In this document: piece by piece, positions 1 through 9,597 of the stretch
Layout: every line of letters starts with the position of its first letter
Numbering within the stretch: position 1 is the stretch's first letter
Source of the DNA: Stenotrophomonas sp. VV52
Lineage (GTDB): Bacteria; Pseudomonadota; Gammaproteobacteria; Xanthomonadales; Xanthomonadaceae
Assembly (NCBI RefSeq): GCF_002893095.1
Contig: NZ_PKQQ01000002.1
Coordinates: 1 to 64,000 of the forward strand
DNA: 64,000 nucleotides
Direction: 5' to 3'
Translations under genes and position numbers: made by a program
Notes under the pieces: generated by a model
What the model was told of the DNA's origin: nothing
The model's database searches: none
The model's input: only the letters and a program-made list of their open reading frames with translations

Positions 1-2
1 CG

Positions 3-416
3 TCGCCGCGCACCGCCGGCAGCGCCCAGCCTGCGGCCACCCAGGCCGCCTCGCTGGAGACCGGCCCGGTCACCGTGAGCACCCTGCCGCCGGCCGCACC
101 CGTCGTGGCGGCGGCGCGCCCGGCGCCCACGGTCGTACGCCCGGCGCCTGCGCCGACGGCGGGTGCGTCGCTGCAGGAGCAGGTCGGCTACGTGCTGTTG
201 CAGGTGGCCAGCTTCGCCAGCCGTGAAAACGCCACCCGCGCGCTGGGCCAGCTGTCCTCGGCCGGCATCGTCGGCGCCAGCATCAGCGACATCGTCAGCG
301 GGGGCCGCACCCTGTGGCGCCTGCGCGTCCCCGCCGCCGACACGGCCAGCGCCTCGGAACTTGCCGGCCGCATTGCCGGTCTGGGATTCGGGTCGCCCCA
401 GATCGTAAAAGAGTGA
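3..416 (+). CDS. rlpA: RlpA-type septal lytic transglycosylase, C-terminal part with SPOR domain (5' partial)
   Basis: The reading frame is open to the left edge, so only the last 137 codons are visible. The first half is a low-complexity Ala/Pro/Thr linker. The last 80 residues look like a SPOR domain, with the QVASFASRENATRAL segment followed by a TLWRLRVP strand. SPOR domains bind denuded septal peptidoglycan and end RlpA proteins, which cleave glycan strands lacking stem peptides. The next gene is a D,D-carboxypeptidase of the dacA type, matching the widespread rlpA-dacA order. The catalytic double-psi beta-barrel lies outside the window, so the family call rests on the SPOR domain and context. 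Another SPOR-domain envelope protein is possible. Confidence 0.78.
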   Translation, partial: SPRTAGSAQPAATQAASLETGPVTVSTLPPAAPVVAAARPAPTVVRPAPAPTAGASLQEQVGYVLLQVASFASRENATRALGQLSSAGIVGASISDIVSGGRTLWRLRVPAADTASASELAGRIAGLGFGSPQIVKE

Positions 417-517
417 ATGCGGCCGCGCCGTGCGCGCCTGCGCGTGCGGCCACCCCATGGCCCTACAATGGCCGTCCCCTGTAATCCCCTTGGCGCCTTC
501 CTGGAGCTTGCTGTCCG

Positions 518-1735
518 ATGAAATTCCGCTTTGCCGCTGCTGCCATGGCCACGACCCTGTTCGTGGGCATGGTCTCCGCCCAGACCCCCCTGCCCACGCC
601 GGCCCCGGCACCTGCTCCTGCCGCCGCCGCCCCGGCCACCGTGGCTACCCCGCCGGCGCCCAAGCCCAGCGTGGCCAAGGCCTGGATCCTGATGGACTAC
701 GCCACCGGCCAGGTGCTGGCGGGCGAAAACATCAATGAACAGCTGGCACCGGCCAGCATCACCAAGGTGATGACCTCGTACGTGGTCGCCGCCGAAGTGA
801 AGAACGGCAAGGTCCGCACCGACGACCAGGTGATGATGAGCGAGCGCGCCTGGCGCGAAGGCGGCGCAGGCACCGACGGCAGCTACAGCGGCTTCCCGGT
901 CAACCAGACCGCGCGCCTGGAAGACATGGAAAAGGGCATGGCGATCCAGTCGGGCAACGACGCGGCGATCGCCCTGGCCGAACACGTGGCCGGCAGCGAA
1001 GAGGCATTCGCTTCGCTGATGAACAGCTACGCCGCCAAGATCGGCATGAAGGACTCGCACTTCGTCAACGCGCACGGCCTGAGCGCCGAAGGCCACCACA
1101 CCACCGCCTACGATCTGGCGCTGCTGGGCCGCGCGTTCGTGCGCGATTACCCGGAAACCTACGCCTACAACAAGGTGAAGGAATTCACCGTGGGCAGCAT
1201 CACCCAGCCCAACCGCAACCTGCTGCTGTGGCGCGACCAGAGCGTGGACGGCATCAAGACCGGTCACACCTCGGAAGCCGGTTACTGCCTGATGAGTTCG
1301 GCGCAGCGCGGCGACCAGCGCCTGATCGCGGTGGTGCTGGGCGGCAGCTCTGAAAAGCAGCGCGCCGATGACAGCCTGGCGCTGCTCAACTGGGGCTTCC
1401 GTTTCTTCGAAACGCACCGCATGTATGAGCCGGGCAAGGCCGTGGCCGAGCACAAGGTGTGGAAGGGCACGGCCGACAAGCTGCAGCTGGGCGTGGCCCA
1501 GCCGCTGCTGGTGAGCGTGCCGCGCGGTCGCTACAACGACCTGAAGCCGAGCATCGACGTGCCCAAGACCCTGGAAGCGCCGTTCACTGCGGGCCAGGAA
1601 GTTGGCACGCTGAAAGTGACCCTGGATGGCAAGGTGGTGGCCCAGGCCCCGCTGGTGGCCGTGGCCGCGGTGGAAGAGGCCGGCTTCTTCAAGCGCCTGT
1701 GGGACAGCTTCTGGATGTGGTGGGAATCGGAATAA
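518..1735 (+). CDS. dacA: D-alanyl-D-alanine carboxypeptidase, PBP5/6 type
   Basis: This 405-residue periplasmic enzyme removes the terminal D-Ala from peptidoglycan pentapeptides. A signal peptide (about residues 1-21) is followed by a Pro/Ala-rich spacer. The three signatures of penicillin-binding carboxypeptidases are present: SITK with nucleophile Ser80, an SGN triad (SGNDAA) and KTG (KTGHTS). A C-terminal PBP5-like domain ends in an amphipathic, aromatic-rich helix (FFKRLWDSFWMWW), the usual inner-membrane anchor. Length fits the family. It lies about 100 bp after rlpA and ends at a strong hairpin terminator. Whether it is the dacA or dacC orthologue cannot be settled here. Confidence 0.92.
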   Translation: MKFRFAAAAMATTLFVGMVSAQTPLPTPAPAPAPAAAAPATVATPPAPKPSVAKAWILMDYATGQVLAGENINEQLAPASITKVMTSYVVAAEVKNGKVRTDDQVMMSERAWREGGAGTDGSYSGFPVNQTARLEDMEKGMAIQSGNDAAIALAEHVAGSEEAFASLMNSYAAKIGMKDSHFVNAHGLSAEGHHTTAYDLALLGRAFVRDYPETYAYNKVKEFTVGSITQPNRNLLLWRDQSVDGIKTGHTSEAGYCLMSSAQRGDQRLIAVVLGGSSEKQRADDSLALLNWGFRFFETHRMYEPGKAVAEHKVWKGTADKLQLGVAQPLLVSVPRGRYNDLKPSIDVPKTLEAPFTAGQEVGTLKVTLDGKVVAQAPLVAVAAVEEAGFFKRLWDSFWMWWESE

Positions 1736-1768
1736 AAAAAAGACCGGCGAAAGCCGGTCTTTTTTTTC
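1733..1768. terminator. Bidirectional intrinsic terminator
   Basis: A perfect 8-bp stem AGACCGGC/GCCGGTCT with a GAAA tetraloop (1741-1760) is flanked by an A-tract on the left and a T-tract on the right. It can end transcription of dacA rightward and of the lpxR-like gene leftward, as it sits between their convergent 3' ends. Confidence 0.93.
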
Positions 1769-1782
1769 GTCACGCCGGTCGT

Positions 1783-2847
1783 TTACAACGACCGGCTGAT
1801 GGTGAACGACCCATAGATCGGCGACTGGTCCTGCAGGTCGAACTCGCGGGTGCTGTGGTAGCGGGCGAGGGCGAACTTCCAGCGGTTGTACATCACCGCC
1901 AGGCCGTAGCCGGCCTGCCCGACCACGTTGCGCTTGTCCACGCTGTGGCTGTTGCGGAAGGTGTTGCCGTCCAGGGTGATGTCACGGATCACCCAGGCTG
2001 CGTCGGTGGTGGCGAACACATGGAACGACCAGCCGCTGGGCTTGCCGCCGCGGGTGGGCGCGGTGTTTTCGCCGGCCGGGCGCAGCGGGGTGCTGCCGAA
2101 ATCGTCGGGCAGCTTCCAGCCGAAACGTACTTCGCCACCGGCGTTGAGGTGGGTGGCCAGGTTGCCGACCGCACCGCCGTAGTGGCTGATCGCATCCCAG
2201 CCCCAGCCGCTGAGGTTGTCGGTGGCGTCGGCCGGCCAGCGGCGCATGCGCTCGTGGGTCAGCATCACCACCGGCTCGTTGTGCAGCTGGTTGTCCCAGC
2301 CCTGGAACTTCTCATCGCCGAGCGCGTCGTGCACGGCATCCTGCACTTCCTTGCCCAGCGCCCACGGCCCGACCACGCCAAGGGTGAGCTGGGTGGTCTG
2401 CAGGCGGTCGCCGCGGCGGGCGTTGTAGCCGAAGCTGCCAACCAGCACGCCGGCGTAGGGACGGTCGTCCTCGATCACGTCGCGGCGGGTGAAGTCCTTG
2501 GGCGTGTAGATCTGCTGGGCGAAGCTGAAGATCATGTTCTGCTGCTCGAATTCGCCGGGGGCCAGGCGTTCGAGATGGCGGTTGACCCAGCGGGCAAGGC
2601 GCGGCAGGCAGGGATCGTCGGTGTAGTCGACCAGGTTGGGCGAGACCAGGGTGATCTGGGCACCGTTGGTGTAGCCCTGGTCCTGGTCGGCGCCGCCGAA
2701 CAGGTCGTTGTCTACGCGGAAGTTGATCTGCGGGGGATGCTCGCTCATCGCATCGGGACCGCACTGCTCGGCCGCCTGTACGGTGGGCACGGCAAAGGCA
2801 AGGGCACCGGCGAGTGCGGCCGGCAACGCAAAGGGCTTGAACTGCAT
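1783..2847 (-). CDS. LpxR-family lipid A 3'-O-deacylase (DUF2219), outer membrane
   Basis: This 354-residue protein has a clear signal peptide (MQFKPFALPAALAGALAFAV) and an outer-membrane beta-barrel pattern ending in a terminal aromatic-type strand. LpxR enzymes remove the 3'-acyloxyacyl chain from lipid A. Residues linked to LpxR catalysis have counterparts: the Asn-Asp pair in DNDLF, the Thr in GYTNGAQ and the His in QLHNEP. It is slightly longer than Salmonella LpxR (about 320). It is monocistronic and convergent with dacA. Family membership is well supported. Activity on lipid A is inferred from the family. Confidence 0.85.
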   Translation of the reverse strand: MQFKPFALPAALAGALAFAVPTVQAAEQCGPDAMSEHPPQINFRVDNDLFGGADQDQGYTNGAQITLVSPNLVDYTDDPCLPRLARWVNRHLERLAPGEFEQQNMIFSFAQQIYTPKDFTRRDVIEDDRPYAGVLVGSFGYNARRGDRLQTTQLTLGVVGPWALGKEVQDAVHDALGDEKFQGWDNQLHNEPVVMLTHERMRRWPADATDNLSGWGWDAISHYGGAVGNLATHLNAGGEVRFGWKLPDDFGSTPLRPAGENTAPTRGGKPSGWSFHVFATTDAAWVIRDITLDGNTFRNSHSVDKRNVVGQAGYGLAVMYNRWKFALARYHSTREFDLQDQSPIYGSFTISRSL

Positions 2848-3037
2848 GGGAGTCCCGCTGATGGTTTATCCACTTTTAAGCGGGTGCAGCGTAGTGAGGG
2901 TGTGAGGCCATCTCAACGCCGCGCATGCACTGGATCGTTTTGTTGATGAACGCCGATCTTCACGCAACGTTGGGTGCCACTGTGCGCACGTTCCCGCAGG
3001 GCTTGGGTTCCGTCGTTTCCATCCCCATAATCCCGCC

Positions 3038-3316
3038 ATGGAAATCAAGTCTGACAACCCCGAACACGGCTTCCAGTTCCCCGGTCAGTTCGAGCTCAGC
3101 GCGATGGGCGCGGCGAACATCGGTCTGGAGCATGAACTTCCGCTGCTGCTGCAGGCTGCCGGCATTGAGGTGCTCAAGGAGCGCATCAACTGGAAGACCT
3201 CGTCGAACGGCAAGTATGTCTCGGTGAAGCTGGTCTTCAAGGCCGAAACCCGTGAGCAGCTCGACGCCGCCCATGAGGCGCTGCGCAGCCACCCGGAAGT
3301 GAAGTGGACCCTGTAA
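3038..3316 (+). CDS. DUF493 (YbeD-like) family protein
   Basis: This small cytoplasmic protein of 92 residues has the DUF493/YbeD fold signature: an N-terminal [11 protein letters not shown] segment and a C-terminal [20 protein letters not shown] segment. The fold resembles an ACT-like regulatory domain, and no reaction is established. In many proteobacteria it precedes lipB, as here: the lipB start codon lies inside this gene's end (13-nt overlap), so translation is probably coupled. A role connected with lipoate metabolism is suggested only by this conserved neighbourhood. Confidence 0.88.
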   Translation: MEIKSDNPEHGFQFPGQFELSAMGAANIGLEHELPLLLQAAGIEVLKERINWKTSSNGKYVSVKLVFKAETREQLDAAHEALRSHPEVKWTL

Positions 3317-4014
3317 GCGCGTGTGCGCTGGACGCCGCGGCCCCCGGGCAGCGCGTAGCCCGGCCGGCCATCGTGCGCGACCTGGGCCGCCAGCCCTACG
3401 CGCCGGTCTGGCATGCGATGCAGCGTTTCACCGACGCGCGCACCGACGACACCCCCGACGAGCTGTGGGTGGTCGAGCACGACCCGGTGTTCACCCTGGG
3501 CCAGGCCGGCAAGGACGAGCACGTGCTGGCGCCGGGCGACATTCCGGTGCTGCACGTGGACCGCGGCGGCCAGGTGACCTACCACGGGCCGGGCCAGATC
3601 GTGGTCTACCCGCTGCTGCAGCTGCGCCGGCTCGGGATCGGGGTGCGCGATTACGTGTGCCGGATCGAGCAGGCGATCATCGATACGCTGGACGAATGGA
3701 ATATCGGGGCTGAACGGCTGGACGGCGCGCCCGGGGTGTACGTGGGCGGGGCCAAGGTGGCCGCTTTGGGCATCCGGGTCCGCCGGGGCTGCACCTTCCA
3801 CGGCCTGGCCTTCAACGTGGCGATGGACCTGGAACCGTTCCACCGCATCAATCCCTGCGGCTATCAAGGGCTGCAGGTCACCTCGGTGGTAGACTTGGGG
3901 GGACCGTCCGGCATGGCGGCCGTCACGCCGGTACTGCTGGGCCACCTGGCCCGCCAGTTCGGCCTGGACCTCCAGCCTGCCGCGGACCTGCCCGATCTGA
4001 CTGACCATGACTGA
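3304..4014 (+). CDS. lipB: Octanoyltransferase LipB
   Basis: LipB moves octanoate from octanoyl-ACP onto the lipoyl domains of 2-oxoacid dehydrogenases and the glycine cleavage H protein, the first step of lipoate synthesis. The 236-residue product has the family motifs [12 protein letters not shown] (near 87-98), the active-site Lys151 in KVAALGIRV and the catalytic Cys185 in NPCGY. The chosen start is a GTG inside the end of the DUF493 gene. A later in-frame GTG (3373) would also keep all motifs. The gene overlaps lipA by 8 nt, so DUF493-lipB-lipA forms one tightly coupled operon. Confidence 0.93.
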   Translation: MDPVSACALDAAAPGQRVARPAIVRDLGRQPYAPVWHAMQRFTDARTDDTPDELWVVEHDPVFTLGQAGKDEHVLAPGDIPVLHVDRGGQVTYHGPGQIVVYPLLQLRRLGIGVRDYVCRIEQAIIDTLDEWNIGAERLDGAPGVYVGGAKVAALGIRVRRGCTFHGLAFNVAMDLEPFHRINPCGYQGLQVTSVVDLGGPSGMAAVTPVLLGHLARQFGLDLQPAADLPDLTDHD

Positions 4015-5017
4015 AACCACCGCTCGCATCATTCCCCTGCAGGTCGTGCAGGGCGACACGCCGTCCGCCGCGCCGTTGCAGGCGGGGGTCAAACAGCTGG
4101 GCGGTGACAAGATCGGCCGCTCGCCGGTGCAGTTCGCCGACGCGCCGGTGCTGCGCAAACCGTCGTGGATCCGGGTCCGGATCCCGTCGGGCAATGCGGT
4201 GCAGACGCTGAAGGCCAAGCTGCGCGAGAACCGCCTGGTGACGGTCTGCGAAGAGGCCAGCTGCCCGAACATCCACGAGTGCTTCAGCCACGGCACGGCC
4301 ACGTTCATGATTCTGGGCGAGGTCTGCACCCGGCGCTGTTCGTTCTGCGACGTGGCGCATGGCCGGCCGAAGCCGCCGGACGCGGGCGAGCCGGCCAGCC
4401 TGGCCCAGACCGTGGCGGACATGGGCCTGAAGTACGTGGTGGTGACCAGCGTGGATCGCGATGATCTGCGCGACGGCGGTGCGCAGCATTTCGCCGACTG
4501 CATCGGTGCCATCCGCGCGAAGTCCCCCAACACCCGGATCGAGGTGCTGACCCCGGACTTCCGTGGCAAGGGCCGCATGGAGCGGGCGCTGGACATCCTG
4601 GCGACCAACCCGCCGGACGTGTTCAACCACAACATCGAAACCGTGCCGGACCTGTACCGCAACGTGCGGCCGGGCGCGGACTACCAGTGGTCGCTGACCC
4701 TGCTGAAGAACTTCAAGGCGCAGCACCCGTCGATCGCGACCAAGTCGGGGATCATGCTCGGCCTGGGCGAGGACATGGACCAGGTGCGGGCGACCATGCG
4801 CGACCTGCGCGCGCACGACGTGGACATGATCACGATCGGCCAGTACCTGCAGCCGACCGCGCACCACCACCCGGTGCTGCGTTACTGGACCCCGGACGAG
4901 TACAAGGCGCTGGAAGACTACGGCTACGCGCTGGGCTTCAGCCACGTCGCCTCCGGCCCGATGGTGCGCTCCTCGTACCACGCCGACGTACAGGCCAAGG
5001 GCGCAGGGGTCGCCTGA
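4007..5017 (+). CDS. lipA: Lipoyl synthase LipA (radical SAM)
   Basis: LipA inserts two sulfur atoms into protein-bound octanoate. The 336-residue protein carries both iron-sulfur cluster motifs: the auxiliary cluster cysteines 81, 86 and 92 ([12 protein letters not shown]) and the radical-SAM CxxxCxxC cysteines 107, 111 and 114 (CTRRCSFC). An N-terminal extension of about 60 residues precedes the core, as is common in this group. Its ATG overlaps the lipB stop by 8 nt. Downstream, a perfect 8-bp hairpin at 5100-5119 lacks a T-tract, so it is at best a weak terminator or RNA stabiliser. Confidence 0.95.
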   Translation: MTETTARIIPLQVVQGDTPSAAPLQAGVKQLGGDKIGRSPVQFADAPVLRKPSWIRVRIPSGNAVQTLKAKLRENRLVTVCEEASCPNIHECFSHGTATFMILGEVCTRRCSFCDVAHGRPKPPDAGEPASLAQTVADMGLKYVVVTSVDRDDLRDGGAQHFADCIGAIRAKSPNTRIEVLTPDFRGKGRMERALDILATNPPDVFNHNIETVPDLYRNVRPGADYQWSLTLLKNFKAQHPSIATKSGIMLGLGEDMDQVRATMRDLRAHDVDMITIGQYLQPTAHHHPVLRYWTPDEYKALEDYGYALGFSHVASGPMVRSSYHADVQAKGAGVA

Positions 5018-5273
5018 CCCCCCGTGCCGGCCGTTGGCCGGCCGCGCAGCGTGCACGGGGCTGAATGCCCGCCGACCCGCAACGGGTTCAGGCACCGGTG
5101 GGGTTTCGCTGGAAACCCCCGGTTTCAATGGATATCCACTGGATTCACGACTTCATACAGCGCCCGGTTTAGGCTGGAAATGCGCGTTCCGGCGCCGTGG
5201 ATGACAAACCCCGCAACTTTCGGCACTGTCGTGTGGTCAGATCCGCACGCAGTCTCTCCCCTGGCAAGGTGCC

Positions 5274-7463
5274 ATGAGCAAGTCGATGAAATTCAAAGCC
5301 CCCGCATTCCTGATGGCCCTGGCGCTGAGCGCCCCCCTGGCACTGTCTGCCTATGCCGATTCGCCGGCGCTGCCGTCGGCGGCGACCGCCGACCAGGTCA
5401 CGACCTCCAAGCTGGTCTACGGGCTGCTTTCGGACAGCCGGTATGCGTATCGGCCGCGCGCGCTGGACGCGGCGACGTCCAAGGACGTGTTCAAGCGCTA
5501 CCTGGAGTCGTTGGACGGCAGCAAGCAGTTCTTCACCCAGGCCGACATCACCAAGTTCGCGCCGTTCGAGGCCAACATTTCCTCAGCGATCCGCGGCGGT
5601 GAGCTGGAGCCGGCGTTCCAGGTGTTCGCGGTGTACAAGCAGCGCGTGGGTGAGCGGGTCGGCTATGCGCGCAAGCTGCTCAAGCAGGATTTCGACTTCA
5701 GCAGCGACGAGCGCTTCGAGTACGACCGCAAGGACGTGCCGTGGGCGGCGAGCAGCGCCGAGCTGGATGACCTGTGGCGCAAGTCGGTGAAGAACGACTG
5801 GCTGCGGCTGAAGCTGGCCGGCAAGCAGCCGGCCGATATCCGCAAGACGCTCGACAAGCGCTATGCGCAGCTGGAGAAGTCGGTCAACGAGCTGAAGGGC
5901 GAGGACGTGTTCCAGTTCTTCCTCAACGCCTATACCAGCGCGGTCGATCCGCATACCGATTACTTCACCCCGCGCACGGCGGAGAATTTCAACCAGGCGA
6001 TGTCGCTGTCGCTGGAAGGCATCGGTGCGCAGCTGCAGCGCCAGGATGACATGGTGGTGATCCGCGAGATCATCGCCGGTGGTCCGGCTGCGGTGAACGG
6101 CACGCTGAAGCCGGGCGACCGCATCGTCGGCGTCGGCCAGGGCAAGTCGGGTCCGGTCGAGGACGTGATCGGCTGGCGCATCGACGACGTGGTGGCCAAG
6201 ATCCGCGGCAAGAAGGACACCCAGGTGCGGCTGGAATTCATTCCGGCCGAGGAAGGCGTGGATGGCAAGCCGCACATGCTGGTGCTGACCCGGCAGAAGG
6301 TGCGCCTGGCCGAGCAGGCCGCCAAGGGCGAAACCCTGACCATTCCGGCCAAGGACGGTGAGCCCGAGCGCCGCGTGGGCGTGATCAAGCTGCCGACCTT
6401 CTACCAGGACTTCGAAGGCCGCCGCCGCAACGCGACCGACTACGCGTCGGCCACCCGCGACGTGGCCAAGCTGCTGGCCGGCTTCAAGAACGACAAGCTG
6501 GACGGCGTGGTGCTGGACCTGCGCAACAACGGCGGCGGTTCGCTGGACGAAGCCATCGAGCTCACCGGCCTGTTCATCGAACAGGGCCCGGTGGTGCAGG
6601 TGCGCGAGTCCGGTGGCCGGGTCACGGTCAACAACGACCGCAGCGAGGCGGTGGCGTGGGACGGCCCGCTGGCGGTGCTGATCAACCGCGGCTCGGCGTC
6701 GGCCTCGGAAATCTTCGCCGGTGCGATCCAGGACTACGGCCGCGGCCTGGTCATTGGTGAAACCACCTTCGGCAAGGGCACCGTGCAGAACATCGTCGAC
6801 CTGGACCGCTGGCCGAGCGGTGAAGCGCAGCGCTTCGGCCAGGTCAAGCTGACCATCGCGCAGTTCTTCCGCGTCAGTGGCAGCAGCACCCAGCACAAGG
6901 GCGTGGTGCCGGACCTGGCCTTCCCGGCCAGCGTCGACGCCAGCGAGTACGGCGAAAGCACCTACGACAACGCGCTGCCGTGGACCCGCATCGCCGCCGT
7001 GCCGCATACCCAGTACGGCAACTTCGGTCCGCTGCTGCCCAAGCTGGAAACCCGCCACGCCGCGCGCATCGCCACCGACAAGGAATTCCAGTGGTGGAAC
7101 GAGGACGTGGAGCAGTTCCGCACCGAGGCCGCCAAGAAGTACATCTCGCTCAACGAAGGCGAGCGCCGTGCCGAGCGTGAGCGCCAGGAAACCCAGCGCA
7201 AGCAGCGCCAGGCCACCCGCAAGGAACTCGGCCTGGACCTGGACCCGCTGGCCGACGACAGCAACGACGATGGCCTGACCGGCAACGAGCGCGACATCGT
7301 GAAGGACGCCGCGCGCGAGAAGGCCGCCGAGAAGCGTCCGGACCCGCTGCTGCGTGAGTCGGCGGCGATCCTGGCCGACGCGGTGAACCTGCTGGCCGAA
7401 GACCGTCCGCTGTCGGCGCAGGTGCTGCCGCAGTCGACCGCGGCCGGCCGCTGGGCGGACTGA
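5274..7463 (+). CDS. prc: Carboxy-terminal processing protease Prc (tail-specific protease)
   Basis: This periplasmic Ser/Lys protease of the S41 family acts on unfolded or tagged proteins and on peptidoglycan hydrolases. The 729 residues begin with a signal peptide ending near ALSAYA, then an N-terminal Prc domain, a PDZ domain (about 245-330) and the S41 protease core. The Ser-rich active-site segment GSASASEIFAG lies at about 473-483 and the Lys of TTFGKGTVQ near 501. The C-terminal DUF3340 region is highly charged (ERRAERERQETQRKQRQ). Length is near the E. coli Prc (682). A GAGA-loop terminator follows. Confidence 0.94.
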   Translation: MSKSMKFKAPAFLMALALSAPLALSAYADSPALPSAATADQVTTSKLVYGLLSDSRYAYRPRALDAATSKDVFKRYLESLDGSKQFFTQADITKFAPFEANISSAIRGGELEPAFQVFAVYKQRVGERVGYARKLLKQDFDFSSDERFEYDRKDVPWAASSAELDDLWRKSVKNDWLRLKLAGKQPADIRKTLDKRYAQLEKSVNELKGEDVFQFFLNAYTSAVDPHTDYFTPRTAENFNQAMSLSLEGIGAQLQRQDDMVVIREIIAGGPAAVNGTLKPGDRIVGVGQGKSGPVEDVIGWRIDDVVAKIRGKKDTQVRLEFIPAEEGVDGKPHMLVLTRQKVRLAEQAAKGETLTIPAKDGEPERRVGVIKLPTFYQDFEGRRRNATDYASATRDVAKLLAGFKNDKLDGVVLDLRNNGGGSLDEAIELTGLFIEQGPVVQVRESGGRVTVNNDRSEAVAWDGPLAVLINRGSASASEIFAGAIQDYGRGLVIGETTFGKGTVQNIVDLDRWPSGEAQRFGQVKLTIAQFFRVSGSSTQHKGVVPDLAFPASVDASEYGESTYDNALPWTRIAAVPHTQYGNFGPLLPKLETRHAARIATDKEFQWWNEDVEQFRTEAAKKYISLNEGERRAERERQETQRKQRQATRKELGLDLDPLADDSNDDGLTGNERDIVKDAAREKAAEKRPDPLLRESAAILADAVNLLAEDRPLSAQVLPQSTAAGRWAD

Positions 7464-7496
7464 TCGCCGGAATCGGGTGAATCCCCCTGAAACGAG

Positions 7497-7520
7497 AGGC
7501 CGGCGGAGACGCCGGCCTTT
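7497..7520 (+). terminator. Intrinsic terminator after prc
   Basis: A perfect 9-bp stem AGGCCGGCG/CGCCGGCCT with a GAGA loop is followed by TTTCGCGTTT. The T-tract is interrupted, so efficiency may be moderate. Confidence 0.75.
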
Positions 7521-7588
7521 CGCGTTTAGACCCCGCGCATACGCTGCTGGGCCTATGCTTCGAGGCCGACCCTCCTGCAGGAGCGCCC

Positions 7589-8326
7589 ATGCGGCTGTCC
7601 CATGCTCTCCCGGCCGGTTTGCTGGCCCTGACCCTGTCCGCCTGCGGCGGCAAGGCGGCCGACAGCACGCTGTTGCGCGAATCCTTTGACTCGGGCGATA
7701 CCTATTCGCGCACCGTGCCGGGTACCCCGGCGCAGGCCTGCGAGGCGGCGCGGCGCACCCTGCTCAGCCAGGGCTACGCGATCGCCCGCGCCGATGCCGA
7801 TGCGGTGGAGGGCAACAAGAACTTCCAGCCGCGCGAAGACGCGCACGAGCAGCTCGTCCTGCGCATTTCCTGCGCGGCACGCGGCGACGAGGCGCTGGTG
7901 TTCATCAGCGCGGTGCAGGACCGCTATGCGTTGAAGAAGAGCCCGACTTCTGCAAGCGTCGGCGTCGGCGCGCTGGGTTCGGTGTCGCTGCCGTTCGGCA
8001 GCAATGACGACTCGCTGGTGAAGGTGGCCAGCAGCACGGTGCAGGACGCCGACTTCTACCGCCGCTTCTTCGCCCGCCTGCAGCAGTACCTGCCGGCGGC
8101 GAAGGCCGGTACTCCTGAGCCGGTACCGCCGGCACCGGTCCCGCCGACGCCCGTTCCGGAACCACGCCCGGCGGCGCCGCTGCCCCCTGCGGCTGCGCCC
8201 GCAGCCATGCCAGCCGCGACGTTGCCGGAACCTGCTCCGGCCGAGGCGGTGCCTGCAGTGGATCACGCTGCCGAAGCTGCTGACGTTCCAACGCCGCCCG
8301 CTGACACGCCCACGCCGCTGAACTGA
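7589..8326 (+). CDS. DUF2242 lipoprotein
   Basis: This 245-residue lipoprotein has a signal peptide with lipobox LSAC (Cys19). A DUF2242-type globular domain spans about 25-165 (CEAARRTLLSQGYAI, then GNKNFQPREDAHEQLVL). The C-terminal 80 residues are a Pro/Ala/Glu-rich tail (PVPPAPVPPTPVPEP) that may span the periplasm or peptidoglycan. No function is known for the family. It is followed after 11 bp by another exported protein of unknown role, so the two probably share a transcript. Confidence 0.85.
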   Translation: MRLSHALPAGLLALTLSACGGKAADSTLLRESFDSGDTYSRTVPGTPAQACEAARRTLLSQGYAIARADADAVEGNKNFQPREDAHEQLVLRISCAARGDEALVFISAVQDRYALKKSPTSASVGVGALGSVSLPFGSNDDSLVKVASSTVQDADFYRRFFARLQQYLPAAKAGTPEPVPPAPVPPTPVPEPRPAAPLPPAAAPAAMPAATLPEPAPAEAVPAVDHAAEAADVPTPPADTPTPLN

Positions 8327-8337
8327 CCGGGGCCGGG

Positions 8338-9594
8338 ATGGCGCGTCCGCGACTTCCGGTGCTGGCGCTTGCCGTGGCGTTGTCGCTGCCTGGCGCAACG
8401 ATCGCCGCGCCGACCGACTGCGTGCAGTCTCTGCTGGAACGCCTGGGCTGGCAGCTGGCCCAGGCCGATATCGATGCGCCGCGCGTGCATGGTGGCCCGG
8501 TCTGCGGCCGCGGCACGCTGCGCGATGCGCAGGCGGCCGGAGACCTGCGCGTGGAGATGCCGCGTACCTGGTCAGCCGCTCAGCGGGCGCCCTTCCTGCG
8601 CACCCTGCTGGACGATCCGGCGACGGTCTGTGCGTACACCTTCGAACTCGGCAACGCGACCCGGCGCGCCGCCACCCGGCTGCAGGACAATCCGGGCTAT
8701 CGCTTTTCCGGACTGCAGCTGGGCTGGATCGGCTTCGGCCCTGGCGGCGCCGCCGCGCAGGGCTGGGAAGGTTTCCGCAGCCTCGGCCGCGGCTACCAGC
8801 CGGCCGGCCGCAACAGCACGGCCCTGCAGGCGTTCTACGACGGCCGCGTGCGCAGCGAGTGCGGGGTGGGCCGCCAGGTCGCACAGCTGGCCACCCAGCG
8901 CGAGCTGTACGGCGACGCCGGTTTCGATGCGGCGTTCAGCCCGGCCGAGCTCTCCATCGGCACCTTCCTGACCCTGCACGACACCGACAGCATCCTCCTC
9001 GGCAAGCACGCCGGGGAATTCTTCGCCGACGGCAAGGCCGTGCGTACCTCGCGCAGGGGTCGCCAGGCGTTCGTCGGGACGCCGGGTTTCATCGAGCACG
9101 TGTTCGACCGCCAGTTCCTGGATGACATCAACAACCAGGCAGAGAACTTCGTGGTGGTGGAGGTGAGCGCGGCGGCGGGCGAGGCGCTGCGCACGCACGG
9201 CGGCTTCGCCCACTACGACCGCATCAATCGCCGCATCTGGGCGCTGGCCAGCCAGATTCCCGGGCCGGGACCGCGTCGCTTCGAGCGGCTGCTGTTCGAG
9301 CGCGACCCGGACCTGCGTGCGTCGCTGCCGGCGCGGCAGCAGGTGGTGCTGGCTGAACTGGACGCCCTGCTGGACGATCCGTTCTACCAGGGGTTCGTGA
9401 TTTATGTGCATCCGCGCGGTATACGTCCGGTGGGCTATCACGTGGCACGCCTGCTCGACCGCAATCCGCGCACGCCGTTCGCGTTCGAGCTGGGCCTGCA
9501 CAACCTGCATACCACGCTGTACCGCCGCTGGGTGGACACCCAACTCCAGCAGTGCGCGGCAGCATCGAGAGATTCGCAACCCGAGCAGAGGTGA
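8338..9594 (+). CDS. Exported protein of unknown function
   Basis: I do not recognise this 418-residue protein. It has a signal peptide cleaved near ATIAAP and no lipobox, so it is probably a soluble periplasmic protein. There are few cysteines. One lies in a conserved-looking stretch, RSECGVGRQVAQLA. Other striking blocks are GFGPGGAAAQGWEGF, SIGTFLTLHDTDSILLGKHA, NNQAENFVVVEV and HPRGIRPVGYHV. It sits 11 bp after the DUF2242 lipoprotein gene and 3 bp before the 6-phosphogluconate dehydrogenase gene, which suggests one operon. Transglutaminase-like chemistry around the Cys was considered, but no Cys-His-Asp arrangement can be shown. Confidence 0.75.
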   Translation: MARPRLPVLALAVALSLPGATIAAPTDCVQSLLERLGWQLAQADIDAPRVHGGPVCGRGTLRDAQAAGDLRVEMPRTWSAAQRAPFLRTLLDDPATVCAYTFELGNATRRAATRLQDNPGYRFSGLQLGWIGFGPGGAAAQGWEGFRSLGRGYQPAGRNSTALQAFYDGRVRSECGVGRQVAQLATQRELYGDAGFDAAFSPAELSIGTFLTLHDTDSILLGKHAGEFFADGKAVRTSRRGRQAFVGTPGFIEHVFDRQFLDDINNQAENFVVVEVSAAAGEALRTHGGFAHYDRINRRIWALASQIPGPGPRRFERLLFERDPDLRASLPARQQVVLAELDALLDDPFYQGFVIYVHPRGIRPVGYHVARLLDRNPRTPFAFELGLHNLHTTLYRRWVDTQLQQCAAASRDSQPEQR

Positions 9595-9597
9595 GTC

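Noticed and set aside
5025..5119. GCCGGCC palindrome and hairpin after lipA as a SMAG element
   Set aside because: It lacks the GTAG end and pairs imperfectly with the SMAG pattern. The 8-bp hairpin has no T-tract.
5583..7058. A 491-codon minus-strand frame
   Set aside because: Antisense to the prc protease gene.
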